Shown here in pieces: positions 15,034 to 23,806 of a DNA stretch of 25,020 nt. The position numbers were made by a program, and so were the translations under genes. The notes below the pieces were generated by a model. That model saw only the letters and a list, made by a program, of their open reading frames with translations. It searched no databases and had not been told where the DNA came from. How positions within the stretch are numbered: position 1 is the stretch's first letter; each line of letters opens with the position of its first letter. The DNA is from Roseovarius sp. UBA6167 (lineage in GTDB: Bacteria; Pseudomonadota; Alphaproteobacteria; Rhodobacterales; Rhodobacteraceae): NCBI GenBank assembly GCA_002428225.1, contig DIUD01000025.1, positions 1 through 25,020 on the forward strand, read 5' to 3'.

Positions 15034-16701
15034 TCACTCGGTCAGGCGGCTGATGACCACCGTTACCTCGGGCCGCTTGCCGATCTCGTTCTGCGCGCTC
15101 TGCCGCGCCACCCGGCGCAGCCCCTCCTCGAGCTTGCCGTCGTCGCGCAGCACCTTGTCGCCTGCGCGCTCCATGAATTGCGCCAGATCCTCCTCCAGCA
15201 CATCGGCAAGCGGCGCGCGGCTGCGGCCTGTCCCGGCAAGCCCCATGGTCTCGACCCACGGATCTCCGAGCGGCGCGTTCTCCTCGTCGAGAATGACATT
15301 GATCATCACATGCCCGTTGAGCGCCATGCGGATGCGATCCCGCACGACGCCGTCAAGCGCGCCGAACTTGACCGAACCATCCAGATAGGTCCGCCCCGTC
15401 TCGACATGTTCGGCCACTCTGGGCGCGTTGCCGCTGAGGTCGATCATCATGCCGTTGACGGCAAGGATGCCCTCGATCCGGTTTGCCCGCGCCAGCTTGA
15501 CATGCTCGCGCAGATGGCGGTGCTCGCCATGCATCGGAATGAGCATCTGCGGCTTCAGCAGCTTGTGGATGGCATCGAGATCGGGCCAGTTGGCATGGCC
15601 CGAGACGTGATAGCGGTCATCGCCCTCGATCACATCGACCCCCTGTTCGGAGAACTGGTTGATGATGCGGATGACGCCGCGTTCGTTGCCGGGGATCGTC
15701 TTGGAGGAAAACAGGAACGTGTCGCCCTCCTTCATCGTGATACCGTTATACTTGCCGGCGGCCAGCTGCGCGCTGGCCGCGCGCCGCTCGCCCTGAGAGC
15801 CGGTGACAATCAGCATGAGGCTCTCGCGCGCGATGTTGCCCGCCTCCTCGGGCGTCACGGTCTGGGGGAAATCCGGCAGAACGCCGGTCTCGCGCGCCGC
15901 CTCGACCATGCGTTGCATCGCGCGGCCCATCAGGCAGACCGTCCGCCCGGCGCGCACACCCGCCTCGGCCAGTGTCTTCACGCGCGCGACGTTGCTGGCG
16001 AATGTGGTGGCCACGACCATGCCCCGGCTCGCGGCGACGAGCTCGGTGATCGGCGCGGCGACGCTGCTCTCGGAGCGGCCCGCGTGATGGCTGAAGACAT
16101 TGGTGGAATCGCAAGCCAGCACCTTGACCCCCGCCGCCCCGATCGAGGCCCAGAGATCGCGGTCGAACGGCTCGCCCACGCCGGGGGTGAGGTCGATCTT
16201 GAAATCGCCGGTATGCACGATGCGCCCGCCCGCGCTGTCGATCACCAGCCCCGACGCCTCGGGGATGGAATGAGAGATCGGCGCGAATCCCACGGTGAAC
16301 GGCCCCGCCACTACCGTCTCGGGCCAGGTGCCCGCGGTGTGCACGGCCTGTTCGGGCTGGCCGAGCTCCTTCATCTTGCGCCGGGCGATATTGGCGGTAA
16401 ACGCGCGCGCATGGACAGGTGCGCCAAGCCGGTCGTAGTAATGCGCCACAGCACCGATGTGATCCTCATGGGCATGGGTGACGAACACCCCCTCCAGCCG
16501 GTTCTTGCGCTCTTCCAGCCAGGTGATGTCCGGCAGGATCAGATCGACCCCGGGCGAGCCGTCCATGTCGGGAAATGTCACGCCCAGATCGACCAGGATC
16601 AGCCGCTCCTTGCCCGGCTTGCCATAGCCGTAAACATAGGCGTTCATGCCTACTTCACCCGCCCCGCCGAGGGGCAGGTAGATCAGTCTTTCGCTGCTCA
16701 T
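15034..16701 (-). CDS. rnj: Ribonuclease J
   Basis: Metallo-beta-lactamase/beta-CASP ribonuclease with 5'-to-3' exo- and endonuclease activity, acting in mRNA decay and rRNA processing. The zinc site shows THAHEDH (His76, His78, Asp80, His81), ISHSIPEASG and HTGDFKID. The beta-CASP part has CDSTN and ATTFASNVARV, and the fold closes with VSGHANWPDL and IPMHGEHRHLREH. The C-terminal domain runs from about 450 to 555. Length is normal. It is the last gene of the nuo-birA-coaX block, six bases after coaX. It converges with the ThiE-like gene; the 57-base gap (14977-15033) contains GC-rich inverted repeats but no T-run, so a terminator is not certain. Confidence 0.96.
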   Translation of the reverse strand: MSSERLIYLPLGGAGEVGMNAYVYGYGKPGKERLILVDLGVTFPDMDGSPGVDLILPDITWLEERKNRLEGVFVTHAHEDHIGAVAHYYDRLGAPVHARAFTANIARRKMKELGQPEQAVHTAGTWPETVVAGPFTVGFAPISHSIPEASGLVIDSAGGRIVHTGDFKIDLTPGVGEPFDRDLWASIGAAGVKVLACDSTNVFSHHAGRSESSVAAPITELVAASRGMVVATTFASNVARVKTLAEAGVRAGRTVCLMGRAMQRMVEAARETGVLPDFPQTVTPEEAGNIARESLMLIVTGSQGERRAASAQLAAGKYNGITMKEGDTFLFSSKTIPGNERGVIRIINQFSEQGVDVIEGDDRYHVSGHANWPDLDAIHKLLKPQMLIPMHGEHRHLREHVKLARANRIEGILAVNGMMIDLSGNAPRVAEHVETGRTYLDGSVKFGALDGVVRDRIRMALNGHVMINVILDEENAPLGDPWVETMGLAGTGRSRAPLADVLEEDLAQFMERAGDKVLRDDGKLEEGLRRVARQSAQNEIGKRPEVTVVISRLTE

Positions 16702-16707
16702 GGGGCG

Positions 16708-17478
16708 TCAGCCCTCCTTGTTGTAGTCGTGAATCACGGTCAGACCGTGCATCGTCAATTCATCCTCGAACATGTCGAACATGTCCGTTCCCTGCTGGAA
16801 GAGCGGGGCCAGCCCCCCGGTTGCGATGACCATCATGGCGCGTCCGCGCTCGGCCTTTATCCGCTCACATATCCCATTGATCAGCCCGACATAACCCCAG
16901 AACACGCCCGATTGCATACAGGCGACGGTATTGGTGCCGATGACCTTCTCGGGTCTTGTCACATCCACATGCGGCAGCGCCGCCGCCGCCTCGTGCAGGG
17001 CTTGCAGCGACAGGTTCACCCCCGGCGCGATCGCCCCGCCGATATAGGCGCCGTCCGTGTCCACCACGTCAAAGGTGGTCGCGGTGCCGAAATCGACGAC
17101 GATGAGATCGCCGCCATGCAGATCGAACCCCGCCACCGTGTTCACCAGCCGGTCGGGGCCAACCTGCGTCCCCGCATCCACGCGCACCTCGACGGGCAGA
17201 CGGCATTCGGGCTTGCCCACCACCAGCGGGCGACAGTTGAAATACCGGTCGGCAAAGACGCGCAGGTTGAACACCACCCGCGGCACCGTGGATGAGATGA
17301 TGACATCGGAGATCTCCACCTCGATCCGGTAATGCCTGAGCAGCGTCGAGTACCAGACGAAATACTGGTCCGCCGTGCGCTGATGCTCGGTCGAGGTGCG
17401 CAGCGTGCATAGGAACCGCTCCCCGTCCCAGATGGAGAACACCGTATTGGTGTTGCCGCAGTCGATCGCCAGAAGCAT
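16708..17478 (-). CDS. coaX: Type III pantothenate kinase
   Basis: Phosphorylates pantothenate in the first step of coenzyme A synthesis; the type III enzyme needs a monovalent cation and is not feedback-inhibited by CoA. The ASKHA-fold phosphate loop is IDCGNTNTVFSIWDG at the N-terminus. The type III signature GPDR (107-110) contains the likely catalytic Asp109, and VVDFGTATTFDVVD supplies Asp129 and Thr132. ATGGLAPLF near the C-terminus belongs to the ATP site. The 256 residues match the family. It lies 15 bases after birA and 6 before rnj, so it is within the same operon. No other pantothenate kinase gene is in the window. Confidence 0.96.
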   Translation of the reverse strand: MLLAIDCGNTNTVFSIWDGERFLCTLRTSTEHQRTADQYFVWYSTLLRHYRIEVEISDVIISSTVPRVVFNLRVFADRYFNCRPLVVGKPECRLPVEVRVDAGTQVGPDRLVNTVAGFDLHGGDLIVVDFGTATTFDVVDTDGAYIGGAIAPGVNLSLQALHEAAAALPHVDVTRPEKVIGTNTVACMQSGVFWGYVGLINGICERIKAERGRAMMVIATGGLAPLFQQGTDMFDMFEDELTMHGLTVIHDYNKEG

Positions 17479-17493
17479 GTCCCGCCTCCCGTT

Positions 17494-18258
17494 TCAGAAA
17501 AATACCTCGGCCGCGGCGATGGCCACACGGCCCCGCGCCGTCCGCAGCACCAGATTGCCCGCCCCGTCCACCGTCTCGAACCGGCCCTCAAGGGTCTCGC
17601 GCGCGGTGCGCGCGGTGATCACCTCGCCCAGACGTGCCGCCCGGTCGAGCCAGGCGCGGCGCACCGGCTCGAACCCATAGGTGACGAATTGCGCCTCAAG
17701 CCGCGCATAGGCGGGTGCCAGCAGGTCGAGAAACGCCTCCGGGCCGATGACCACTCCGGTCTCGGACAGAAGCGAGACAGGCCGCACCGCGCCCGCCTCC
17801 ACCTCGGCCATCTCCGGCGCGGCCACAAGGTTCACCCCTATGCCAATGACGAAATGGCTGAGGCGCGTCCCCGCGCCCGCACTCTCAAGCAATATCCCCG
17901 CCAGCTTGCCGCCATTCAAAAGCACGTCATTGGGCCATTTGAGCGTCAGATCCTCCGCCCGCCCCGTCACAGCCACCAGCGCGTCATGAAGCGCGAGCGC
18001 CGCCACGAAAGACCGCAACGCCACCCGGTCGGGGCTCTCCGAGGGCCACATGACCAGCGTCGCCGCGAAATTGCCCGGCGGGTTCACCCAGACCCGGCCG
18101 CGCCGCCCCCGCGCCGCGCTCTGTTCCAGCGCCAGGATCCATTCCGGCCCCGACAGCGTGCCCGCGATCCGCGCGCCTTCGGCATTGGTGCTGTCCACCC
18201 GCGCCAGCACCCGCCGCCCATAGCCCTCGGGCCAGTCGCTCGTTACACCGCGCTTCAT
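17494..18258 (-). CDS. birA: Biotin--[acetyl-CoA carboxylase] ligase
   Basis: Attaches biotin, through biotinyl-5'-AMP, to the carrier lysine of biotin-dependent carboxylases. The biotinyl-AMP loop reads ARGRRGRVW (49-57; consensus GRGRxGRxW). KWPND (107-111) contains the catalytic lysine, and KLAGILLE and HFVIGIGVNL complete the biotin/ATP site. A small C-terminal domain spans about residues 205-254. At 254 residues it lacks the N-terminal helix-turn-helix of E. coli BirA, so it is a monofunctional ligase without repressor activity. A 54-base gap separates it from nuoN and holds a repeat element at 18267-18286, directly before its ATG. Confidence 0.95.
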   Translation of the reverse strand: MKRGVTSDWPEGYGRRVLARVDSTNAEGARIAGTLSGPEWILALEQSAARGRRGRVWVNPPGNFAATLVMWPSESPDRVALRSFVAALALHDALVAVTGRAEDLTLKWPNDVLLNGGKLAGILLESAGAGTRLSHFVIGIGVNLVAAPEMAEVEAGAVRPVSLLSETGVVIGPEAFLDLLAPAYARLEAQFVTYGFEPVRRAWLDRAARLGEVITARTARETLEGRFETVDGAGNLVLRTARGRVAIAAAEVFF

Positions 18259-18266
18259 CTTGCCCG

Positions 18267-18286
18267 AAATATCCCCGCCGGAGGCA
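18267..18286 (-). repeat. Short dispersed intergenic repeat of Rhodobacterales type
   Basis: The minus strand reads TGCCTCCGGCGGGGATATTT ending nine bases before the birA ATG. It contains the small palindrome CCTCCGG/CCGG..GG followed by an AT-rich tail. I recall this string, often placed just upstream of genes, as recurrent in Roseobacter-group genomes; this is memory, not a search. Only one copy is seen in this window. Confidence 0.5.
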
Positions 18287-18312
18287 TCCCGGCCCCGCCA
18301 CGCGCACTGCCC

Positions 18313-19746
18313 TTATCGGACAAGGGTCGCCGCCGCCGCCTGCGCCATGGTCTCGACGCCGAACATGTTGACGATGCCGACCACCATCACCGCCGCCGAT
18401 CCCATCAGGAACACCCATTGCACCACCGAGCGCCCCGTCTCAAGCGTCGATCCCTCCTCGCCGAAATACATGTAATAGACGATGCGCAGGTAATAGAACG
18501 CGCCGATCACGCTTGCCACCACGCCGGCCACGGCAAGCCAGGCAAGCCCGCCCTCATAGGCCGCGCGCAAGACGTAGAGCTTGCCGAAAAAGCCCAGAAG
18601 CGGCGGCACGCCCGCAAGGCTGAACAGAAGGATCAGCATGGCCAGCGCGCGGCCCGGCTCGGCCTTCGAGTAGAGGTTGAGGCTGCGAATATCGGTCACC
18701 GGTTGCCCGTCGCGCTCCATCGACAGGATAAAGGCAAATGTGCCCACATTCATCGTCACATAGATCGCCACATAGACCAGCATCGCCTGCACGCCGAACG
18801 CCGTGCCGGCCGCCAGACCCATCAGCGCATAACCCATATGCGCGATCGAGGAATACGCCATCAGCCGCTTGATGTTGGTCTGCCCGATGGCGGCAATCGC
18901 GCCCAGAAACATCGACAGAAGGCTGAGCGCGGCCAACACCTGCTGCCAGTCCGCGATCACGCCGCCAAAGGCGTCATGCACAACACGCGCGAACAGGCCC
19001 AGGGCCGCAACCTTGGGCGCGGTGGCGAAAAACGCCGTGATCGGCGTCGGCGCGCCCTCGTAGACATCGGGCGTCCACATGTGGAACGGCACCGCCGAGA
19101 TCTTGAACGCAAGGCCCGAAATCACCAGAACCAGCCCGATCAGCAGGCCAAGCGGCGTCTGCCCGTCGGCGGCGGCGATGATGCCCGAGAAAAGCGTCGT
19201 GCCGGCAAAGCCATAGACCAGCGACGCCCCAAAGAGCAGCAGCCCGGAGCTGAGTGCGCCAAGCACGAAATACTTCAGCCCCGCCTCGGTCGATTTCAGA
19301 TTGTCACGCCGCAGCGAGGCAATCACGTAAAGCGCCAGCGATTGCAGTTCCAGCCCCATGTAAAGCGCCATCAGATCGCCCGCGCTCACCATCACCATCA
19401 TGCCCACGACCGAGAGCGCGACGAGAATGGGATATTCGAACCGCAGGATATCGCGGCGCTCCATGTAGTCCTGCCCCAGCACCAGGACGGCGGCCGCCGA
19501 CAGAAGGATCGTGACCTTGGCAAAACGCGCGAACCCGTCATCGTTGATCATGCCACCGAAGGCCGTGCGCGTGCCCGATCCCCCCATGCCGATCCAGATC
19601 GCCAGAAGCGCCATCAGCGCCGCCGTCACCCACACGAGCAGCGGCGCGAGCCGATCCTTGCCGGTATAGACCGCCCCCAGAAGTGCCGCCATCGCATAGA
19701 CCGACAACAGGATTTCCGGCAGGATTACGTTCAGATCAGCCTGCAT
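18313..19746 (-). CDS. nuoN: NADH-quinone oxidoreductase subunit N
   Basis: Antiporter-like proton-channel subunit of respiratory complex I in the cytoplasmic membrane, 477 residues with about 14 membrane helices. The conserved buried charges are visible. The helix-5 glutamate lies in MALYMGLELQSLALYV, the channel lysine in LAFKISAVPFHMWTPDVYEG, and the broken helix with TPITAFFATAPKVAAL follows. The start is ATG 17 bases after nuoM. This is the last nuo gene; 54 bases later the transcript appears to continue into birA-coaX-rnj. A 5-bp CCCTT/AAGGG pairing overlaps its stop codon but lacks a T-run and is not a convincing terminator. Confidence 0.97.
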   Translation of the reverse strand: MQADLNVILPEILLSVYAMAALLGAVYTGKDRLAPLLVWVTAALMALLAIWIGMGGSGTRTAFGGMINDDGFARFAKVTILLSAAAVLVLGQDYMERRDILRFEYPILVALSVVGMMVMVSAGDLMALYMGLELQSLALYVIASLRRDNLKSTEAGLKYFVLGALSSGLLLFGASLVYGFAGTTLFSGIIAAADGQTPLGLLIGLVLVISGLAFKISAVPFHMWTPDVYEGAPTPITAFFATAPKVAALGLFARVVHDAFGGVIADWQQVLAALSLLSMFLGAIAAIGQTNIKRLMAYSSIAHMGYALMGLAAGTAFGVQAMLVYVAIYVTMNVGTFAFILSMERDGQPVTDIRSLNLYSKAEPGRALAMLILLFSLAGVPPLLGFFGKLYVLRAAYEGGLAWLAVAGVVASVIGAFYYLRIVYYMYFGEEGSTLETGRSVVQWVFLMGSAAVMVVGIVNMFGVETMAQAAAATLVR

Positions 19747-19763
19747 GGATCAGGGCCTCCGGT

Positions 19764-21311
19764 TCAGTGCGCAACCTGCGCCACCGCCGTCGCAGTGCGC
19801 GCGACGGATTGGGCAAGCTCGACATTGGAAATCAGCGCCTCGACAGAGGGGCCGGTGATATCTGTGACAAGCCGGGGATAGACGCCCAGAATCAGCGTCA
19901 TCGCCACCAGCGGCGCAAAGATCGCACGCTCGCGGCGGCTCATGTCGGTGATGGTCTTGAGGCTCTCCTTGATCAGATCGCCCATCATCACCCGGCGGTA
20001 AAGCCAGAGCGCATAGGCCGCCGACAGGATCACGCCCGTGGCAGCCACCGCAGCGACCCAGGTATTGACCTGAAACACGCCCACCAGCGTGAGAAACTCG
20101 CCCACGAACCCGCTCGTGCCCGGCAGGCCGACATTGGCCATGGTGAAGAACATGAAGATGAGCGCATAGGCCGGCATCCGGTTCACCAGACCACCATAGG
20201 CGTCGATCTCGCGGGTGTGCATCCGGTCATAGATCACGCCCACACAAAGAAACAGCGCGCCGGAGATGAAGCCGTGGCTGACCATCTGAAAGATCGCCCC
20301 GTCGAGCCCCTGCTGGTTGGCTGCAAAGATCCCCATCGTGACATAGCCCATATGCGCGACCGACGAATAGGCAATGAGCTTTTTCATGTCCTCCTGCGCC
20401 AGCGCCACCAGCGAGGTATAGACGATGGCAATGGCCGACAGCCACAGGATGAGCGGCGTCAGCACCTCTGCCCCTACCGGAAACATCGGCAGGCTGAAGC
20501 GCAGGAAACCATAGCCGCCCATCTTCAACAGGATCGCCGCCAGCACCACCGAACCGGCGGTCGGCGCCTGAACGTGGGCATCGGGCAGCCAGGTATGCAC
20601 CGGCCACATCGGCATCTTGACCGCAAAGCTGGCAAAGAACGCCAGAAACAGCAGCGTCTGCATCCCGCCGATGACGTGAATCCCCAGCAGCGAGAAACCT
20701 TCCGAGGCGAATTCATGGTGCAGGAGCGTCGGAATGTCGGTCGTGCCCGCCTCGACAAACATCGCCACCATCGCCACCAGCATCAGCACCGAGCCGAGGA
20801 AAGTATAGAGAAAGAACTTGAACGCCGCGTAGATCCGCTCCTTGCCGCCCCAGATCCCGATGATCAGGAACATCGGGATCAGCCCGGCCTCGAAGAACAG
20901 GTAGAACAGCACCAGATCGAGCGCCACGAACACGCCCAGCATGAGCGTCTCGAGCAGCAGAAAGGCGATCATGTATTCCTTGACGCGGGTCTTCATGCCC
21001 CAGGACGCGGCGATGGTCAGCGGCATCATGAAGGTGGTCAGCATCACGAACAGAACGCTGATCCCGTCCACGCCCATCTTGTATTTCAGGCCAAGCAGCC
21101 ACGCGCGCTCTTCCACGAACTGAAAGCCGGTATTCGACGCATCGAACCCGAACAGGATGAAAAGCGAGACAAGGAAGGTCAGCGTCGTGGCAATCAGCGC
21201 CACCCATTTCGCATTGGTCTGCGCCGCCGCATCCTCACCGCGCAGGAAAATGGCGAGGATCGCCGCCGCGATCGCCGGGATGAAGGTGACGATGGAAAGA
21301 AGGTTGTCCAT
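19764..21311 (-). CDS. nuoM: NADH-quinone oxidoreductase subunit M
   Basis: Antiporter-like proton-pumping subunit of complex I, 515 residues and about 14 membrane helices. Glu141 in LFFEAGLIPMF matches the essential helix-5 glutamate (E144 in E. coli), and Lys232 in AVKMPMWPVHTWLPDAH matches the channel lysine (K234). The broken helix follows in QAPTAGSVVLAAILLKMGGY, and KKLIAYSSVAHMGY is a further family block. The ATG shares one base with the nuoL stop (TGATG), implying coupled translation. I see no extra gene between nuoL and nuoM. Confidence 0.98.
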   Translation of the reverse strand: MDNLLSIVTFIPAIAAAILAIFLRGEDAAAQTNAKWVALIATTLTFLVSLFILFGFDASNTGFQFVEERAWLLGLKYKMGVDGISVLFVMLTTFMMPLTIAASWGMKTRVKEYMIAFLLLETLMLGVFVALDLVLFYLFFEAGLIPMFLIIGIWGGKERIYAAFKFFLYTFLGSVLMLVAMVAMFVEAGTTDIPTLLHHEFASEGFSLLGIHVIGGMQTLLFLAFFASFAVKMPMWPVHTWLPDAHVQAPTAGSVVLAAILLKMGGYGFLRFSLPMFPVGAEVLTPLILWLSAIAIVYTSLVALAQEDMKKLIAYSSVAHMGYVTMGIFAANQQGLDGAIFQMVSHGFISGALFLCVGVIYDRMHTREIDAYGGLVNRMPAYALIFMFFTMANVGLPGTSGFVGEFLTLVGVFQVNTWVAAVAATGVILSAAYALWLYRRVMMGDLIKESLKTITDMSRRERAIFAPLVAMTLILGVYPRLVTDITGPSVEALISNVELAQSVARTATAVAQVAH

Positions 21312-23356
21312 CAGTTGGCCCCCCCGAAGACGGTCATCCAGGTGATGAGCACGACGACGCCGATCACCATGGCAAAGGCGTAGGTGAAGATATAGCCCGA
21401 CTGCGCGCGCCCCGCGAGGCGGGTGAGGCGCGGGATCAGCCCCATCGCCACCCCGTTGAGCGAGCCGTCGATCACGTCACCATCCCCGCGCTTCCACAAG
21501 AGGTGCCCAAGCGCCTTGGCGCTCCGCACGAAGACGAAATCGTAGATCTCGTCGAAATACCACTTGTTGAGCAGAAACAGATAGAGCGGGCGGTTGGTCG
21601 CGGCCAGGCGGCGCGGCATCGCCGGATCCCATACATAGAACCACAGCGCCGTGATGAAGCCGATCACCATGGCGATGAAGGGGCTGACCTTGACCCATGT
21701 CGGCGCATGATGCGCCTCGTCCAGAACGTGATTGTCCGGGTGCATGAAAATCGCGCCCGCAGGGGCCACGCCATGCGTCCCGTCCGGTGCGGCCTCGCCA
21801 TCGCCCGCAACCGCTGCGGCATGGGCCTCGATCCCGAAGAACCGGTTCACCTGCTCGTGACTGCCGAAAAAGCTGCCATACCAGATCATGCCCGCGAACA
21901 CCGCGCCAAGCGCCAGCACGCCAAGAGGCACCAGCATGACCTTCGGGCTTTCATGCGCGTGCTCATGGGTGTGCCTGTCGCCGCGCGGCGTGCCGTAGAA
22001 GGTCAGGAACATCAGCCGCCAGCTATAGAAGGACGTGAACAGCGCCGCGATCACCAGCATCCAGAACCCATAGCCCCCCGCCGTCCCGGCGAATGCGCTC
22101 TCGATCACCGCGTCCTTGCTGAGAAACCCCGCAAAGCCGATATGAGTCAGCGGAATACCCACGCCGGTGATCGCCAGCGTGCCGATCATCATCGCCCAGA
22201 ACGTATAGGGCATCTTGCGGCGCAGCCCGCCATAGTGGCGCATGTCCTGCTCGTGATGCATCCCGTGGATGACCGACCCGGCCCCGAGAAACAGCATCGC
22301 CTTGAAAAACGCATGGGTGAAGAGATGGAACATCGCCACCGAATAGACGCCAAGACCGGCGGCCACGAACATGTAACCAAGCTGGCTACAGGTCGAATAG
22401 GCGATCACGCGCTTGATGTCGTTCTGCACAAGGCCCACGGTCGCGGCAAAGAACGCGGTCGTGGCCCCGATGAACACCACGAAATTCATCGCCTCTGGCG
22501 CGTATTCCATCAGCGGCGACATGCGGCAGACAAGGAACACCCCCGCCGTCACCATCGTCGCCGCGTGAATGAGCGCCGAGACCGGCGTCGGGCCTTCCAT
22601 CGCGTCGGGCAGCCATGTGTGCAGGAAAAGCTGCGCCGATTTGCCCATCGCCCCCACGAACAGCAGGAAAGCGATCAGGTTGGCCGCGTTCCACTCGCCC
22701 CACAGGAAAGTAAGCTGCGTTTCGGCCAGCGCGGGCGCGGCGGCGAAAATATCCTCGAAGCGCACCGAATCGGTCAGGAAATAGATCGCCATGATCCCGA
22801 GGACAAAACCGAAATCGCCCACCCGGTTGACCACGAACGCCTTGATCGCCGCGGCATTGGCAGAAGGCTTGCGATAGTAGAAGCCGATCAGCAGATAAGA
22901 GGCGACGCCCACGCCTTCCCAGCCAAAGAACATCTGCACGAGGTTGTCGGAGGTCACCAGCATCAGCATGGCGAAGGTGAAGAACGAAAGATAAGCGAAA
23001 AACCGCGGCCGATAGCTCTCGGTCTCGCGGAAATTCGCGTCATGGGCCATGTAGCCCATGGAATAGAGATGCACGAGCGCCGAGACCGTGTTGACCACCA
23101 CAAGCATGACGGTGGTCAGCCGGTCCACCCGGATCGACCAGGCGGCGTCGAGCGTGCCCGACCGCACCCAGTCAAAAATATGCACCGCCTGCGCCTCATG
23201 CGCGCCTTGCAGGAACACCACCCAGCTCAGCACAGCGACGAGAAACAGCAGCCCCGTCGTCAGCCATTGCGCGCCCTTGTCGCCGATGACACGCCAGCCA
23301 AAGCCCGCGATGATCGCCCCGATGAGTGGCGCGAAAAGGATTATCTTGTAGATCAT
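21311..23356 (-). CDS. nuoL: NADH-quinone oxidoreductase subunit L
   Basis: Distal antiporter-like proton-pumping subunit of complex I, carrying the long lateral helix along the membrane arm. Glu147 in FFGWEGVGVASYLLIG and Lys239 in GAMGKSAQLFLHTWLPDAM are the expected buried charges, followed by EGPTPVSALIHAATMVTAGV. At 681 residues it is longer than E. coli NuoL (613). The extra length sits in two polar loops of the C-terminal half: a His-rich RGDRHTHEHAHE and a longer loop (roughly 535-580) rich in Ala, Gly, His and Pro. The C-terminal helix pair ends at VFGGAN. It starts five bases after nuoK. Confidence 0.98.
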   Translation of the reverse strand: MIYKIILFAPLIGAIIAGFGWRVIGDKGAQWLTTGLLFLVAVLSWVVFLQGAHEAQAVHIFDWVRSGTLDAAWSIRVDRLTTVMLVVVNTVSALVHLYSMGYMAHDANFRETESYRPRFFAYLSFFTFAMLMLVTSDNLVQMFFGWEGVGVASYLLIGFYYRKPSANAAAIKAFVVNRVGDFGFVLGIMAIYFLTDSVRFEDIFAAAPALAETQLTFLWGEWNAANLIAFLLFVGAMGKSAQLFLHTWLPDAMEGPTPVSALIHAATMVTAGVFLVCRMSPLMEYAPEAMNFVVFIGATTAFFAATVGLVQNDIKRVIAYSTCSQLGYMFVAAGLGVYSVAMFHLFTHAFFKAMLFLGAGSVIHGMHHEQDMRHYGGLRRKMPYTFWAMMIGTLAITGVGIPLTHIGFAGFLSKDAVIESAFAGTAGGYGFWMLVIAALFTSFYSWRLMFLTFYGTPRGDRHTHEHAHESPKVMLVPLGVLALGAVFAGMIWYGSFFGSHEQVNRFFGIEAHAAAVAGDGEAAPDGTHGVAPAGAIFMHPDNHVLDEAHHAPTWVKVSPFIAMVIGFITALWFYVWDPAMPRRLAATNRPLYLFLLNKWYFDEIYDFVFVRSAKALGHLLWKRGDGDVIDGSLNGVAMGLIPRLTRLAGRAQSGYIFTYAFAMVIGVVVLITWMTVFGGAN

Positions 23357-23361
23357 CGGGA

Positions 23362-23667
23362 TCAGCCTTTCATCACGTTGACGTCTTCGACGGCGATGGT
23401 GCCGCGATTGCGGAAGAAACAGACGAGGATCGCAAGGCCGATGGCGGCCTCGGCGGCGGCGACGGTCAGCACGAAGAGGGTGAACACCTGCCCCACCAGA
23501 TCGCCCAGATGGGCGGAAAAGGCGACGAGGTTGATATTGACCGACAAGAGCATCAACTCGATCGACATGAGCAGGACGATGACGTTCTTGCGGTTCAGGA
23601 AAAGCCCGAAGATCCCGATGACAAACAGCGCGGCGGCCACCGTCAGGTAATGTTCAAGTCCGATCAT
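23362..23667 (-). CDS. nuoK: NADH-quinone oxidoreductase subunit K
   Basis: Small three-helix membrane subunit of complex I, 101 residues, homologous to MrpC and part of the proton path between the quinone site and the antiporter subunits. The two membrane glutamates are present: Glu37 in LLMSIELMLLSVNINLVAF and Glu73 in TVAAAEAAIGLAI (E36 and E72 in E. coli). It is the first gene after a 152-base, hairpin-filled gap from nuoJ, an unusual break in an otherwise tightly packed operon, and it leads directly into nuoL. Confidence 0.98.
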   Translation of the reverse strand: MIGLEHYLTVAAALFVIGIFGLFLNRKNVIVLLMSIELMLLSVNINLVAFSAHLGDLVGQVFTLFVLTVAAAEAAIGLAILVCFFRNRGTIAVEDVNVMKG

Positions 23668-23712
23668 GTCTGTCCCTCCGGGCCGTGCCCGCTTGTCGTC
23701 TCTGGTTCCGCA

Positions 23713-23806
23713 ACCGGGTGCCCCGGTCCCATCGTCATCCCGGGCCTGACCCGGGATCTCCCCGCCGGTCCGCCCGGACCCGGAGGCCCCGGATCAAGTC
23801 CGGGGC
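23713..23806. repeat. Cluster of four GC-rich hairpins (REP/BIME-like) between nuoJ and nuoK
   Basis: Within the non-coding 23668-23819 there are four perfect inverted repeats. They are ACCGGG-tgc-CCCGGT (23713-23727), ATCCCGGG-cctga-CCCGGGAT (23737-23757), GGTCCG-cc-CGGACC (23767-23780) and GCCCCGGA-tcaag-TCCGGGGC (23786-23806). The second and fourth are near-copies in opposite orientation with a similar five-base loop, the layout of a bacterial interspersed mosaic element. I recall CGTCATCCCGGG..TGA..CCCGGGAT elements as common in alphaproteobacterial genomes. On the mRNA these would fold strongly upstream of nuoK. Confidence 0.75.

Noticed and set aside
15178..17295. 705-residue plus-strand open frame opposite rnj and coaX
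   Set aside because: Exact antisense of two conserved enzymes with all catalytic residues; low-complexity His/Arg/Asp-rich translation; no ribosome-binding site.
18310..18326. CCCTT/AAGGG pairing over the nuoN stop codon as a terminator
   Set aside because: Only five base pairs with a seven-base loop and no following T-run.
21503..23650. 715-residue plus-strand open frame opposite nuoL and nuoK
   Set aside because: Shadow frame produced by codon bias of membrane proteins; highly charged translation with no domain pattern. The same reasoning excludes the plus-strand frames at 17689-19881 and 19683-21383.
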